The notes: generated from the sequence alone by a model not told the origin. A stretch of 64,000 bases of DNA from RUG14300 sp964391805 (GCA_964391805.1 CAYMNK010000003.1:62001-126000); one strand, 5' to 3'. Counted from the first letter of the stretch, positions 44,530 to 54,429 are shown. A program made the numbers and translations.

Positions 44530-46612
44530 GATAAAGAGATATGCATACGTTGCGGATGGTGGTGCTTTAGCATATAACGTAGGTAATATCGATGATTTCA
44601 CCATAGCAATGCGAGCTTACACCGATTGTGATGAAGATACTCAATATTTCTTTGACGGAAAATCATCAAGCGGAAGTCGATTTGCTCTATATAAGGTAGA
44701 TGGTAAACTACGCCTTTACTATAAAGGTACTGTGAAAAATACAAATCTATCCTTTTCATCAAATGAATGGCATACAATATCGATATCCGTACACAGGTCA
44801 TCGAATTCGACGGTTACCGTTCGTTTAGATGATCAAGAATATAGCTTTAGTAGTTCATTAACCTCTACGCTTAATAGCTTCTCTTTGATGATAGGTCGTA
44901 AATATGATGGAGAAACAAGTATAAATCATTTAGGTGAAAGCAAACAGTATTATCCGTTATATGGTCAAATAGAGATGTTATCCATTGCTAATGAATTCTG
45001 TGACGCGGATACTATTAATAGACTCTTTAGTGAATTAAAGTGTGTCTCTCGAGTACATGAGTATGATGATTTCGGTATGCTTAAAAAAACAGAATTACAT
45101 CAAGCCGGCGAATCTATAATGTATAACGGATACATGTATGACTATAAAGATACAACCCACGTCTCTCCAAGAGTCCTAATGGAAAGAATCGGACTAAAAA
45201 CAGACTTCACAAATGACAGATACTATGAGTCCGATGCTTTAGGTAAAATAACACTTGTCGGTGATTCTTTCTTTGGAACACATAGTTATTCATACGATTA
45301 TAGAGGTTATCTCGTATCATCAGACGAAACAAATTATGAGTATGATAACAACGGTAACGTAACTAAGATAGACGACAAGGTGCTAACTTACGATACGACT
45401 ATCAAAGATAAACTAATATCTTACGATGGTAATGCTATCACCTATGCTACGGATAATCCATTTAATCCCGCCACCTATAAAGATTGTGCTTATTCATTTG
45501 AAGGAAGACGCCTTATAAAATTTGCTAAAGCAGACGTTAGTTATAATTACACCTATGATGATAAAGGCTTACGTATTCAGAAGACAGACTCAAATGGCAA
45601 TACGACGAGCTATAAGTATGACGGAAATAAACTAATTACTGAAATAGGACCTCGAAATAGACTTGATTTCTTGTATGATGAAAATGGTGACCTCTACGGT
45701 TTTATTGTAAACTCAAGAATAAAGTATTATTACATACGAGATTGTCTAAAAAATATACTTGGAATAGTTGATATTAACGGTAAAATAGTGGTAAAATATA
45801 ACTACGATGCGTATGGTAAGTGTACTGTAACATCACTTTCGAGTATTGATAATTATGCTGTGTTTAATCCATTTAGGTTTAAAGGCTATTATTATGACTC
45901 CGAAAGTGAAATGTACTACTGCCAATCCCGTTACTACGTACCCGAATGGGGTAGATGGTTGAACGCCGACAACCCCGCATTTCTTGACTTTGAATCATTG
46001 AACGGTATGAACTTGTATGCATGTTGTAATGGCTTTTCTTTTAATTCTTGCAATAATGTTAGTAAAAGAGGTTATTTAATAACAGGTGATTTACTTGACA
46101 TGGCATATATGGATTCATCGGGTAACGTCACTAATAAACCATCAAAGAATCCGTTAGGTTTTTCTATTGGATTGATGACACCAGAACAATATGAGCAGCC
46201 TTCTTGGATGTCCATAAGTGTTATTTATGCAAAAGGCTCCTTGGGGTGGGGATATACAATTAATGATGGATATTCTATCGCCTCGTTTAATGCGGGAATA
46301 ATAGATGCAACTTTTCATACACCTAAGTGGTTTCCTTCTTTATCCTCTGATGATTTAGCTAATCCCAATGTATATTTAGGTTTTGGAACACTGAACCTAA
46401 ACGCATCTATAGGTGTTGGCGTTTCGGGAACAATAGAAATTCTTTCAGGAACAATTGGAATCCGTTTTGGAGATGCAATAACAATTGGTGTTAAAGGATA
46501 TGTAGGAATTGGCGTTGCTGCTGACTTTATAAACGGCATAAAGGTTGGTAAAGGTTGGGGCTTAGGATATGAAATATCTCTAAATATCGATTGGTATAAA
46601 CTGTTTCATTAA
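44525..46612 (+). pseudogene. RHS gene 2, C-terminal part with toxin tip 3
   Basis: Open from 44525 in the +1 frame relative to the N-terminal part; first ATG 44609. It starts in the second LamG-like segment (KIKRYAYVADGGALAYNVG), continues through the RHS core (NPFRFKGYYYDSESEMYYCQ, YYVPEWGRW) and ends in a tip of about 200 residues. Unlike tips 1 and 2, the core end reads LYACCNGFSFNSC instead of CGNDP-x4-D-x-x-G, so the usual junction motif is lost. The tip is rich in Gly/Ile/Val strands (GVGVSGTIEILSGTIGIRFGD) and I do not recognise it. It has no promoter of its own and would need a frameshift or restart. Confidence 0.8.
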
Positions 46613-46627
46613 TTGGAGGAATGCTAA

Positions 46628-46951
46628 ATGAATAAAAAAATAAATTACTTAGTTCTAATACCATCATGGGGAACTGTAATTATTTTAATATTTCTATTTA
46701 TTAAGTCGATAAGAAAAGAAATCAACAAAAAAAAGTTTAATGCTTTATTCTTTCGTTGCGGAATATTGAGCTTATTATCGAAATTAGTAGTTATTTTACT
46801 CTTGCTCTTTATAAACTCATTAATAGACATAACTCGGTTTATTGATAATTATGGAATATTAGTCGAGTTTGTAATAGGCGGCTATTTAATGAACATTTTC
46901 ACATTTACTCTTATTAACAAGAAATGGAATGATATAAAAAATGAAGAATAA
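46628..46951 (+). CDS. Probable membrane immunity protein 3
   Basis: A 107-residue protein with three hydrophobic segments (VLIPSWGTVIILIFLFI, LLSKLVVILLLLFI, LVEFVIGGYLMNIFTF) and short basic loops. It starts 15 bases after the tip-3 stop with GGAGG upstream and is followed by a terminator. Its position marks it as the immunity partner of tip 3. I recognise no family. Confidence 0.65.
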   Translation: MNKKINYLVLIPSWGTVIILIFLFIKSIRKEINKKKFNALFFRCGILSLLSKLVVILLLLFINSLIDITRFIDNYGILVEFVIGGYLMNIFTFTLINKKWNDIKNEE

Positions 46952-46971
46952 TTAATTACGCAATTGATAGG

Positions 46972-47000
46972 CGAGTCTACCTTCGGGTAGGCTCGTTTTT
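46972..47000 (+). terminator. UUCG-loop terminator after immunity gene 3
   Basis: Stem CGAG-T-CTACC / GGTAG-G-CTCG closed by C(TTCG)G, then five T. Nearly the same as 37161-37190. Confidence 0.85.
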
Positions 47001-47040
47001 CGTTATTTGCTTTTCTTGAAAAAAATCCTTGGTAACAAAA

Positions 47041-47157
47041 ATCACTGATAGTTGTTTTGGTTCGTATACTTACTCATAGGATTATAGAGGTTATCTTGTA
47101 TCCGCAGACGGAACAAATTATGAATACGATAACAATGGTAATATCACCAAAATGGGT
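47041..47157 (+). pseudogene. RHS core remnant
   Basis: About 115 bases match RHS gene 1 from about 35096 to 35211 (GATAGTTGTTTTGG-like to ATCACCAAAATGGG-like). The frame has TAG where gene 1 has TAC (YSYDYRG), so it is decayed. Then similarity stops. It follows the terminator just as the orphan cassette follows terminator 1. Confidence 0.8.
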
Positions 47158-47264
47158 GAAGTGGATACAATAAAACCAGCTTGTTGTTACCATTCTCAAG
47201 ATATCAAGCGAAACAACATTTGCCGAGGGTAAATATCATTATGTTTAGTATAACATCATTCGCA

Positions 47265-48128
47265 TTAGTGCTCGTCGGCCGGTTCGATGGGTTTTTCGTG
47301 AAGACGACCGCTCGCTTTGATCCAAAGTACGGTGCCCCTAACGTTGATAATTACATAGAGAATATTTTGAATGAGGATGGGATAATTGCCTTTATCACCG
47401 CCGAGCAACCATAAAATTACTAATACCACATTGCTGCCAAGATAAAAATACCACTGTTCGAGCACACGTTTGGAACCTAATAGATTGGCAAATAATAATA
47501 CTACGGTAGAAAGCGCATTTAGATAAGGTAAGTCGGAACCTATTGCATCGAGTATCACTCCATATACGCCGGTGATGATAATTCCTACGACAATATACAT
47601 TATAAGTTTTTCCTTGCTTAGAGTATACATAGGGCTTGCTTTTGGTGTGGAATTGTCTTTACGAGGTCTTAGCCACTTTATTAGCGAAAAAATGCAAAGC
47701 GGGACAAGAAAAGCGTAATGTAAAATGACTTCACCAATAAAATTAGCCTTTATCGATACTATTCCGTAGGTTATCGAAGATGACATTGCCAAAAGGTAAC
47801 AAAATGCATTTCCTTTACTGTTGAGCACGCTTCCCATTATTCCCAAAAGCGTGCAGATAGGAACGAGAATTTGTGAATCAAAAAAGACAGCTGCAGTGAT
47901 AATTGCACCAAAAGATATTGCCAAATAAGCGGTTTCAAACCAATAATCTTTGATAAAAGAGTTGATTTTAGTGATTTTTACAGGGCTATTATTATTTTCC
48001 TTTCTTTTCAGTATTATTCCAATTATAGATATGCATATAGCGAAAAAGACGGTAAATGCTGCAAAACAAATGGTTGCTATTTCGCTTGATTCCAAATTTA
48101 CGCTAAGAAGCAAATTGTTAAAACCCAT
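47265..48128 (-). CDS. pnuC: PnuC-family nicotinamide riboside/NMN transporter
   Basis: A 287-residue protein with about eight hydrophobic segments. The C-terminal half carries the PnuC pattern: LNALSTVVLLFANLLGSKRVLEQWYFYLGSN, then NILYVIINVRGTVLWIKA. These transporters take up NAD precursors. The start at 48128 is chosen over 48170 because GGAG lies six to seven bases upstream and the shorter protein starts directly before a membrane region. It is transcribed towards the RHS island and overlaps no other gene. Confidence 0.85.
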   Translation of the reverse strand: MGFNNLLLSVNLESSEIATICFAAFTVFFAICISIIGIILKRKENNNSPVKITKINSFIKDYWFETAYLAISFGAIITAAVFFDSQILVPICTLLGIMGSVLNSKGNAFCYLLAMSSSITYGIVSIKANFIGEVILHYAFLVPLCIFSLIKWLRPRKDNSTPKASPMYTLSKEKLIMYIVVGIIITGVYGVILDAIGSDLPYLNALSTVVLLFANLLGSKRVLEQWYFYLGSNVVLVILWLLGGDKGNYPILIQNILYVIINVRGTVLWIKASGRLHEKPIEPADEH

Positions 48129-48406
48129 GTTAATCTCCAAAACTAAGTATAGCAGTGTATTCCCTGCCATTTAATGATAAATGTATTTTGCTAAAAATGC
48201 AAGAGGATTTTCAACATTTATTTTGATAAGTGGGAATAATCGATAAACGAATAAAGAAAAGTATTCTAAACACATAAAGGCGTTAATAAAAAATCGAAGT
48301 TTTTCTTTTGTTATAATCACATACCATAGTGATTAGTATTAGTATTATGAGAATTCATGAGAAATTTATAAAAAACACTTTTATTTTGCAAAGTTTATAA
48401 AAAATG

Positions 48407-48435
48407 TTGAGTTTTACCAATTTTTATTCTATATT
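48407..48435 (+). promoter_or_regulatory. Promoter of the helicase operon
   Basis: -35 TTGAGT (48407-48412), 17-bp spacer, -10 TATATT (48430-48435), 30 bases before the helicase start. The rest of the 336-base gap 48129-48464 is AT-rich; on the minus strand TTGCAT-17-TATCAT near 48177-48205 may serve pnuC. I see no riboswitch in it. Confidence 0.6.
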
Positions 48436-48464
48436 AAAGATAAAGACCATTTAAAAGGACGGTA

Positions 48465-51400
48465 ATGATGAAGGCATATTTCGATAACGAACTGAATATT
48501 TTGCTTAATTCCGACGGCGAGGGTAAGGCCGAGAAAATCTTACCTATTGCTTCTGCCGAGGACCTTTTTCAGTCGATCAACGAAAATGCCGAAGAAATGA
48601 GACTTTCTCCCGAACAACTAAGAGAACAAATAGAGAAAGAGTCGGAAAATATCGAGGCTCACATGACCGATGAAGAATACGAGAAACTTATTCAAGAATA
48701 CTCGTCGGGTAAGACCGCCAAAGAAATAATCAGCGAAAAAGAAGAAAAGGAAAAAGATGATAGGCGTTCAAGAGTTTTGCCCCTTGACTATGTCAATGTA
48801 TACGAAGAGGCACTCAAAAATAAGCCCAAAACATCAGACCCATCCGACGCCCTTATTCTTTGCCTCGAGGAATTAGGCTCTGTTGATATAGAATATATAT
48901 CGGCATTATGCGGAATGGAACCGAGAGAGGTTATAGCCGACCTTGAAAGCAAAAACGCTATATTTCAAAACCCAGAAACTTGCGGTAAACTTTTCTATAA
49001 AGGTTGGGAAACTGCGGACGCGTATATTTCGGGTAATCTTATGCAAAAATACAAGAAAGCCGAAAAGATGGCAAAGGATTATCCCGAGACATTCACGAGG
49101 AACCTCGAGGCGCTCAAGGCGGCTTGTCCCGAGCAAATTCATAGCAATGGTATATATGTAACCATAGGCTCGCCATGGATTCCCGCAAGATATTATAACG
49201 ATTTTTTGGTACATTTCCTCAAAATTCGTAAGATGGCAAACGGCGTAACCTACGACGATGTTCTTAAGCGTTGGAAGGTCAATTACAGTACACGCGATAT
49301 CAATTCACGCTTTGACGTCATCGGTATGAGCGCGGTTGAGATATTCGAGCATACCTTAAACAATACCCCCATTCGAATTACCGATAAAAAACGTATAAAC
49401 GGAAGAGATGTTTTCGTGCTTAATAAGTCAAGAACATTCGCAGGACAAGAGAAACAAAAGCAAATGATAAGCGAATTTCGTGATTGGATATTTGCAAACG
49501 ACACTCGCAAAAAAAACCTTGAAGACATCTACTACGAAAACTACGGTTGTATTACCGCCCGCAAGTTTGACGGCGGATTTTTAAGACTAAACGGAATCAA
49601 CCCCGAAGTGTCGCTATATCCTCATCAACGCAGTGCAATAGCTCGTATATTATTGACGCCGGCGTGTCTTTTGTCGCACTCCGTAGGTACGGGTAAAACC
49701 TATGTAATGATAGCAGCCGGTATGGAAATGCGCAGAATCGGTCTAAGTAAAAAGAACATGTACGTGGTTCCTAATGCGATAATCGAACAGTGGCGCAAGG
49801 ATTTCGATTATCTATATCCCAATGCAAAAGTTTTTGTGGCAGACAGGCGTAATATGTCCCCGAGCAAAAAGGAAGAAACCTTACTTAAGCTGCGTGACGG
49901 TGACTACGATGCTATCATTATTTCGTACAATTCGTTCAAAATGATTCCCGTCAGTTTAAAGTATAAGAAACTCAAACTCGAAAAATTATTCCGCGAACTT
50001 TCCGCACAAAACGGCGCAAAAAAATATTCCAAAATTTTGAGCGACTTATCCGTTCAAATAGTGGAATTGGAATCAAAAATTATAGAGGAAAGAAAAAACA
50101 AGGCAAAAAGCGTATTTTTCGACGACTTAGGCGTAACCTCTATATTCGTTGACGAAGCCCACAACTTCAAAAACATTACAATTGCTTCGGATAGCGAATT
50201 GTTGGGAGTTGGTCGTGCGACCAGTCACATGGCAAACGATATGCTCATCAAAATCAATCTTTTGAGAATGCATGGCGTAAAGAGCATAGTTTTCGCAACC
50301 GGTACCCCTATAACAAATAGTTTATCCGATTTGTTCGTAATGCAAACATTTTTACAACCTTTAGAATTGAAGTTCTATGGTATAGATACTTTTGACAATT
50401 GGGCACTCATGTTCGGTGAGAAAACCGAAAACTTCGAAATGGACGTAGATTCGTGCGGATTCCGTATAGTGGAACGGTTCAATAAATTCCATAACCTACC
50501 AGAACTTGCCAATATTTTCTCGAGCGTTGCTGACTTCCACATCGAGGACGACGATTCCCTTTTTATAAATATCAATAGGAATACTATCGAAGTTCCTCTT
50601 TCGACTCCACAGCGCGAATACCTAAAGACGCTGTCTACAAGAACGAATAATATAAGACAAGGCGCCCCCGACACCTTCAAAAGATACGATTCGAACATCA
50701 AACGTCAAATACCCGTTAAAGATAATTTGCTAAGAATCACTTCGGACGGTCGAAAAATGGCGCTCGACGTGCGCTTGGTAAATCCTACCGCTCAATATGT
50801 CGAAAAGGACAAAATAACGGCTTGCGCCGAGAAGGTGTATGAAATCTTTATTAGCGATCCGTCAATCACGCAATTGATATTCTGCGATATATCCACGCCG
50901 AGCGCTTCTTTTAACGTGTACGATGCAATCGCTGATAAGTTGGTCGATATGGGTATAGACAGATACCTTATAGCCTTCATACAAGACGGCGGTACGAGTG
51001 CCAATAAAAGACAAACTATAATAGATGCGTTGAACGACGCCAAACTCCGTATACTCATCGGTTCTACCCCCATGTTAGGCACGGGCGTTAATGCACAAAA
51101 ACATTTATTTGCCGTTCACCATCTCGATGTTCCTTGGAGACCTGCCGACATGATACAGCGCGAAGGCAGGATGATCAGACAAGGCAACGAAAACAATGTA
51201 GTTGAGATATACCGCTATGTTACAGCAGGCAGTTTCGATGCATATTCGTGGCAGTTATTGGAGAGCAAACAACGCTTTATCAGTCAATTATTGTCGGGCA
51301 GTTTGGATGTCCGCGACGGCGACGAAATTGACAGTTTGGTACTTCAATATGCCGAAATAAAGGCGTTAGCCATAGGCGACCCAAGGATAAAAGAGCGCGT

Positions 51401-51992
51401 AACGGTATTCAACGAACTGTCAAGGCTCAAACTTTTAAAGGCACATAAAATCACAAGAAAACTCGAAGTTGAAGCAAATCTCGAAGCCTATCAACACGAA
51501 TTGGCGATGGCGAAGGATCAACACAGACGACTTGAAAAAGATTATAAACTTTACCTCAAAAACAAGGTTGCAAAGTTCCCGTTTAAAGAACTCGGCGAAA
51601 AAATCACAGAGGAATGTATGTCGGATAAAATCCGCTCGGAACCTATCGAGGTTGGAGAAATATTCGGTTTCAAGTTAATAGTCAGCGTGGCATGCAGTCC
51701 CGAATATCCTATATTCTATCTCATTGGCAATTATGAAAAATCATTCTTGCTTTATAGCGATAAAGGAACAAAGTTATCCCCGTTAGAAGTTGCTAAGCAA
51801 ATTGACAAATATTTGGACAATTTGCCCGAAACTATCACCAACGTACACAAAAAAATCTTACGTCTTGACCGAAATATCATGCAAGCGCAAGACGAACTAA
51901 ACGACGGCGAAAATATCGATGATAAGATATTTATCTATACCGAAAAACTAAGAAAAATAGAAGACGATTTAGGAGTTTATGACGATGACTAA
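48465..51992 (+). CDS. SNF2-type superfamily 2 helicase/translocase
   Basis: A 1,175-residue ATP-dependent DNA translocase. An N-terminal acidic region (1-100) is followed by about 300 unrecognised residues. The motor has motif I HSVGTGKT (about 405), motif II VDEAHNFKN (about 565), motif III ATGTPITNSLSDLF (about 608) and, in the C-terminal RecA fold, LGTGVNAQKHLFAVHHLD and MIQREGRMIRQGNENNV (motifs V and VI, about 865-910). A coiled-coil region follows. Such stand-alone SNF2 proteins of mobile-element type often come with methylases; none is present here. It is first in a three-gene operon. Either of two ATGs (48465, 48468) could be the start. Confidence 0.88.
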   Translation: MMKAYFDNELNILLNSDGEGKAEKILPIASAEDLFQSINENAEEMRLSPEQLREQIEKESENIEAHMTDEEYEKLIQEYSSGKTAKEIISEKEEKEKDDRRSRVLPLDYVNVYEEALKNKPKTSDPSDALILCLEELGSVDIEYISALCGMEPREVIADLESKNAIFQNPETCGKLFYKGWETADAYISGNLMQKYKKAEKMAKDYPETFTRNLEALKAACPEQIHSNGIYVTIGSPWIPARYYNDFLVHFLKIRKMANGVTYDDVLKRWKVNYSTRDINSRFDVIGMSAVEIFEHTLNNTPIRITDKKRINGRDVFVLNKSRTFAGQEKQKQMISEFRDWIFANDTRKKNLEDIYYENYGCITARKFDGGFLRLNGINPEVSLYPHQRSAIARILLTPACLLSHSVGTGKTYVMIAAGMEMRRIGLSKKNMYVVPNAIIEQWRKDFDYLYPNAKVFVADRRNMSPSKKEETLLKLRDGDYDAIIISYNSFKMIPVSLKYKKLKLEKLFRELSAQNGAKKYSKILSDLSVQIVELESKIIEERKNKAKSVFFDDLGVTSIFVDEAHNFKNITIASDSELLGVGRATSHMANDMLIKINLLRMHGVKSIVFATGTPITNSLSDLFVMQTFLQPLELKFYGIDTFDNWALMFGEKTENFEMDVDSCGFRIVERFNKFHNLPELANIFSSVADFHIEDDDSLFININRNTIEVPLSTPQREYLKTLSTRTNNIRQGAPDTFKRYDSNIKRQIPVKDNLLRITSDGRKMALDVRLVNPTAQYVEKDKITACAEKVYEIFISDPSITQLIFCDISTPSASFNVYDAIADKLVDMGIDRYLIAFIQDGGTSANKRQTIIDALNDAKLRILIGSTPMLGTGVNAQKHLFAVHHLDVPWRPADMIQREGRMIRQGNENNVVEIYRYVTAGSFDAYSWQLLESKQRFISQLLSGSLDVRDGDEIDSLVLQYAEIKALAIGDPRIKERVTVFNELSRLKLLKAHKITRKLEVEANLEAYQHELAMAKDQHRRLEKDYKLYLKNKVAKFPFKELGEKITEECMSDKIRSEPIEVGEIFGFKLIVSVACSPEYPIFYLIGNYEKSFLLYSDKGTKLSPLEVAKQIDKYLDNLPETITNVHKKILRLDRNIMQAQDELNDGENIDDKIFIYTEKLRKIEDDLGVYDDD

Positions 51993-53091
51993 AGGCGAAA
52001 AAATTGAAAACCCGAATATAAGTACACTATCCGTCAATAGACTGATAGAAACTTTGAGCGATTTGATTGCAAAGGCAGTCGATAACAATATTTCCTTTTG
52101 CGACCTGCCCGCAATAATGCTATGGGGTATGCCCGGAGTGGGTAAATCTCAAGCGGTCCGCGCTATCGCTCAAAAGGTTGAAAAATTAACCTCTAAACGC
52201 ACCCATATAACAGATGTGCGCTTACTTTTATTTAATCCTATCGACCTTAGAGGAATTCCTGTGGCGGATGCAAGTAAGTCGTTTGCTATATGGTTAAAAC
52301 CCAAGATTTTCGATATGGATCCTTCGCCTTCCGTCATCAATTTCTTATTCCTTGACGAGATTTCCTCTGCACCCCCGTCGGTTCAAGCCGCAGCGTATCA
52401 AATTACATTGGATAGAATAATCGGCGAACACAAACTTCCCGATAACTGTTTTGTAATATCCGCCGGCAACAGAGTTACCGATAAGTCGGTTGCCTATAAA
52501 ATGCCCAAAGCACTTGCCAACCGTCTATGTCACTTCGAAGTAGAAGCCGATTTTGACAGCTGGAAACGTTGGGCTGAGGAAAAACAAATAGATTATAGGA
52601 TAATTGGTTTTCTCACTAAAAGGCGGGACCTTTTGACAACCTTTAACCCTTCAAACGAAGAGGTCGCCTTTGCTACTCCGCGTTCGTGGGAAATGGTTTC
52701 TAACATCATATCTGCGGGCAATTATTCCGACCTTAAAAAATGCTTCCCGATAATATCGGGACTTGTCGGTCAAGGCATTGCATCGGAGTTCATAACTTGG
52801 TGCAAGACGAACGCCTTCGTGCCCGATATAATAGAAATCGTTTATGGTGCATGTAAACTTGTACCCAAAACCACAGACGGAGTGCATGCGACCATTCGTT
52901 TGATGATGCACTACATCAAATCGCATCCGTCGGATAAACCCGGATTGGAAAACTGCGTTCGCTATGCTCAGCACTTTTCACCCGATATGACCGCATCGTT
53001 CTATAAAGAACTCATATCGTACGATAAAGAAGTTTTCCACAACAAAACGGTTGAAAATTGGATCAAAACTCATTCGAAATTGTTTATTTGA
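51985..53091 (+). CDS. MoxR-like AAA+ ATPase
   Basis: A 368-residue AAA+ protein. Walker A is WGMPGVGKSQAV (about 46-57), Walker B is INFLFLDEISSAP (about 112-124), sensor 1 is FVISAGNRV, and ALANRLCHFEV is the arginine-finger region. The pattern is that of MoxR ATPases, which remodel or insert metals into partners together with VWA proteins. ATG 51985 is preferred (AGGAG nine bases upstream) over 51979; it overlaps the helicase stop. The VWA partner follows six bases after the stop. Confidence 0.88.
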   Translation: MTKGEKIENPNISTLSVNRLIETLSDLIAKAVDNNISFCDLPAIMLWGMPGVGKSQAVRAIAQKVEKLTSKRTHITDVRLLLFNPIDLRGIPVADASKSFAIWLKPKIFDMDPSPSVINFLFLDEISSAPPSVQAAAYQITLDRIIGEHKLPDNCFVISAGNRVTDKSVAYKMPKALANRLCHFEVEADFDSWKRWAEEKQIDYRIIGFLTKRRDLLTTFNPSNEEVAFATPRSWEMVSNIISAGNYSDLKKCFPIISGLVGQGIASEFITWCKTNAFVPDIIEIVYGACKLVPKTTDGVHATIRLMMHYIKSHPSDKPGLENCVRYAQHFSPDMTASFYKELISYDKEVFHNKTVENWIKTHSKLFI

Positions 53092-53097
53092 TAGACT

Positions 53098-54429
53098 ATG
53101 GACGAATCTTTACAGCGTGAAAAAATGCTCGAACTTTCGAGGCGAATATCCTCTATCAAGGTAAGAATGCTCGCCGAGCATCCTTTTTTCGGCTTGTTGG
53201 TATCGAGACTTAATTTCGCTATCGACCTCGACTGCCCGACGGCTTGCACCGACGGAGATACCGTTTATTTCGGCTTCGATTTTTCGCTATCCATTGACAA
53301 TGACGAACTGTATTTCGTATTGATGCACGAAATCATGCACATTGTTGCAGGACATTGTTTCAGGGGAGAAAATGCTATACACCGCACCTACAATATTGCC
53401 GCGGATATCGTAATCAACAGTATTTTACTCGACGAATTGGGACTGCCTAATATCTCGATATACGGACAAAACATTATGCATACCACGCCCGACGGCAAAG
53501 AAGGTCGTTTTTATACCGCCGAAGAAGTCTACATCATGCTTTTAAATAACACCCCATTTGCGGAAGCCGGTATCGGATTGGGATCAGCCGATGACGTCAT
53601 CGGCAAAACCACCGACAGCAAGAGCAATAATAATAATGATCACGGCAACTCCTATAGTAAAAATAAGTCAAAGAGCGGTAACGGTAATTCAAGAGACGGC
53701 GTGTCGGACGACGAAAACGGTGGCGGATTTTTTGACGACCATTCTCGTTGGGGCACCAAGGGCGACTCAAGTTATAACGAGGCGATATGGAGACAGCGTA
53801 TAGCCGAAATCAGCGAAACACTTAAACGATCGAATCAATATAATTCGGTACCCTCTATGGCGGAAAGACAAATAGAAGAGTTGTTCAACCCGACCATAGA
53901 TTGGAGAATAGTACTCAACGATTTCGTTCAGCAAGAGATAAACGATTACTCCTTTTCTCCGCCCGATAGACGGTTTTTGGACTCCGATTTTTTACTTCCC
54001 GATTATAACGAGACCATCGATAGACTTGAAAACGTCTTTATCGCAGTGGATGCTTCGGGAAGCGTTTATCAAAGAGATTTGACGCGCGCGCTTAGCGAGA
54101 TTAAAGGCGCCATAGACCAATACGGTGGCAAACTAAAAGGGTGGATATCCTACTTCGACTATGCCGTAAGCGAACCCAAACCCTTCGAAAACTTCGACGA
54201 TGTGCTCAAAATCGATATCAAAGGCGGTGGCGGGACGAGTTTCAAAAACGTTGTTGCAGTAGCAAACGAAGTTTTCAAAGGGGATCTTGCTTGTATCATC
54301 TTTATAACCGACGGATTCGCCGAATGGCCCAATGAAAATTCGACCTTAGACGTACCTGTATTATGGGTATTGAATAACGGTATGGCTAACCCGCCTTGGG
54401 GAAAAGTGTGCAGAATGCCAAAGCTTTAA
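53098..54429 (+). CDS. Metallopeptidase-like VWA protein (DUF2201 type)
   Basis: A 443-residue protein. The N-terminal part is a zincin-like domain with HEIMHIVAGH (about 82-91), the HExxH zinc motif, followed by NIAADIVINSILL. A low-complexity Gly/Ser/Asn/Lys linker (about 175-220) leads to a VWA-like domain: VFIAVDASGSVY (the DxSxS metal-site motif, about 318) and IIFITDGFAEWP. DUF2201-type proteins typically pair with MoxR ATPases, as here. Substrate unknown. A terminator follows. Confidence 0.88.
   Translation: MDESLQREKMLELSRRISSIKVRMLAEHPFFGLLVSRLNFAIDLDCPTACTDGDTVYFGFDFSLSIDNDELYFVLMHEIMHIVAGHCFRGENAIHRTYNIAADIVINSILLDELGLPNISIYGQNIMHTTPDGKEGRFYTAEEVYIMLLNNTPFAEAGIGLGSADDVIGKTTDSKSNNNNDHGNSYSKNKSKSGNGNSRDGVSDDENGGGFFDDHSRWGTKGDSSYNEAIWRQRIAEISETLKRSNQYNSVPSMAERQIEELFNPTIDWRIVLNDFVQQEINDYSFSPPDRRFLDSDFLLPDYNETIDRLENVFIAVDASGSVYQRDLTRALSEIKGAIDQYGGKLKGWISYFDYAVSEPKPFENFDDVLKIDIKGGGGTSFKNVVAVANEVFKGDLACIIFITDGFAEWPNENSTLDVPVLWVLNNGMANPPWGKVCRMPKL

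Noticed and set aside
42391..46612. Programmed frameshift joining the two parts of RHS gene 2
   Set aside because: About 1.2 kb of gene 1 sequence is missing at the join and there is no slippery heptamer; a deletion explains it better.
47181..47414. Plus-strand frame near the end of pnuC
   Set aside because: It lies antisense to the conserved end of pnuC and has no ribosome binding site.
48129..48464. NAD-responsive riboswitch before pnuC
   Set aside because: The pnuC leader appears short and I see no known aptamer core or a terminator-like stem in it.
52651..52974. Minus-strand frame inside the MoxR gene
   Set aside because: It is a shadow of the AAA+ gene, which has clear motifs on the plus strand.
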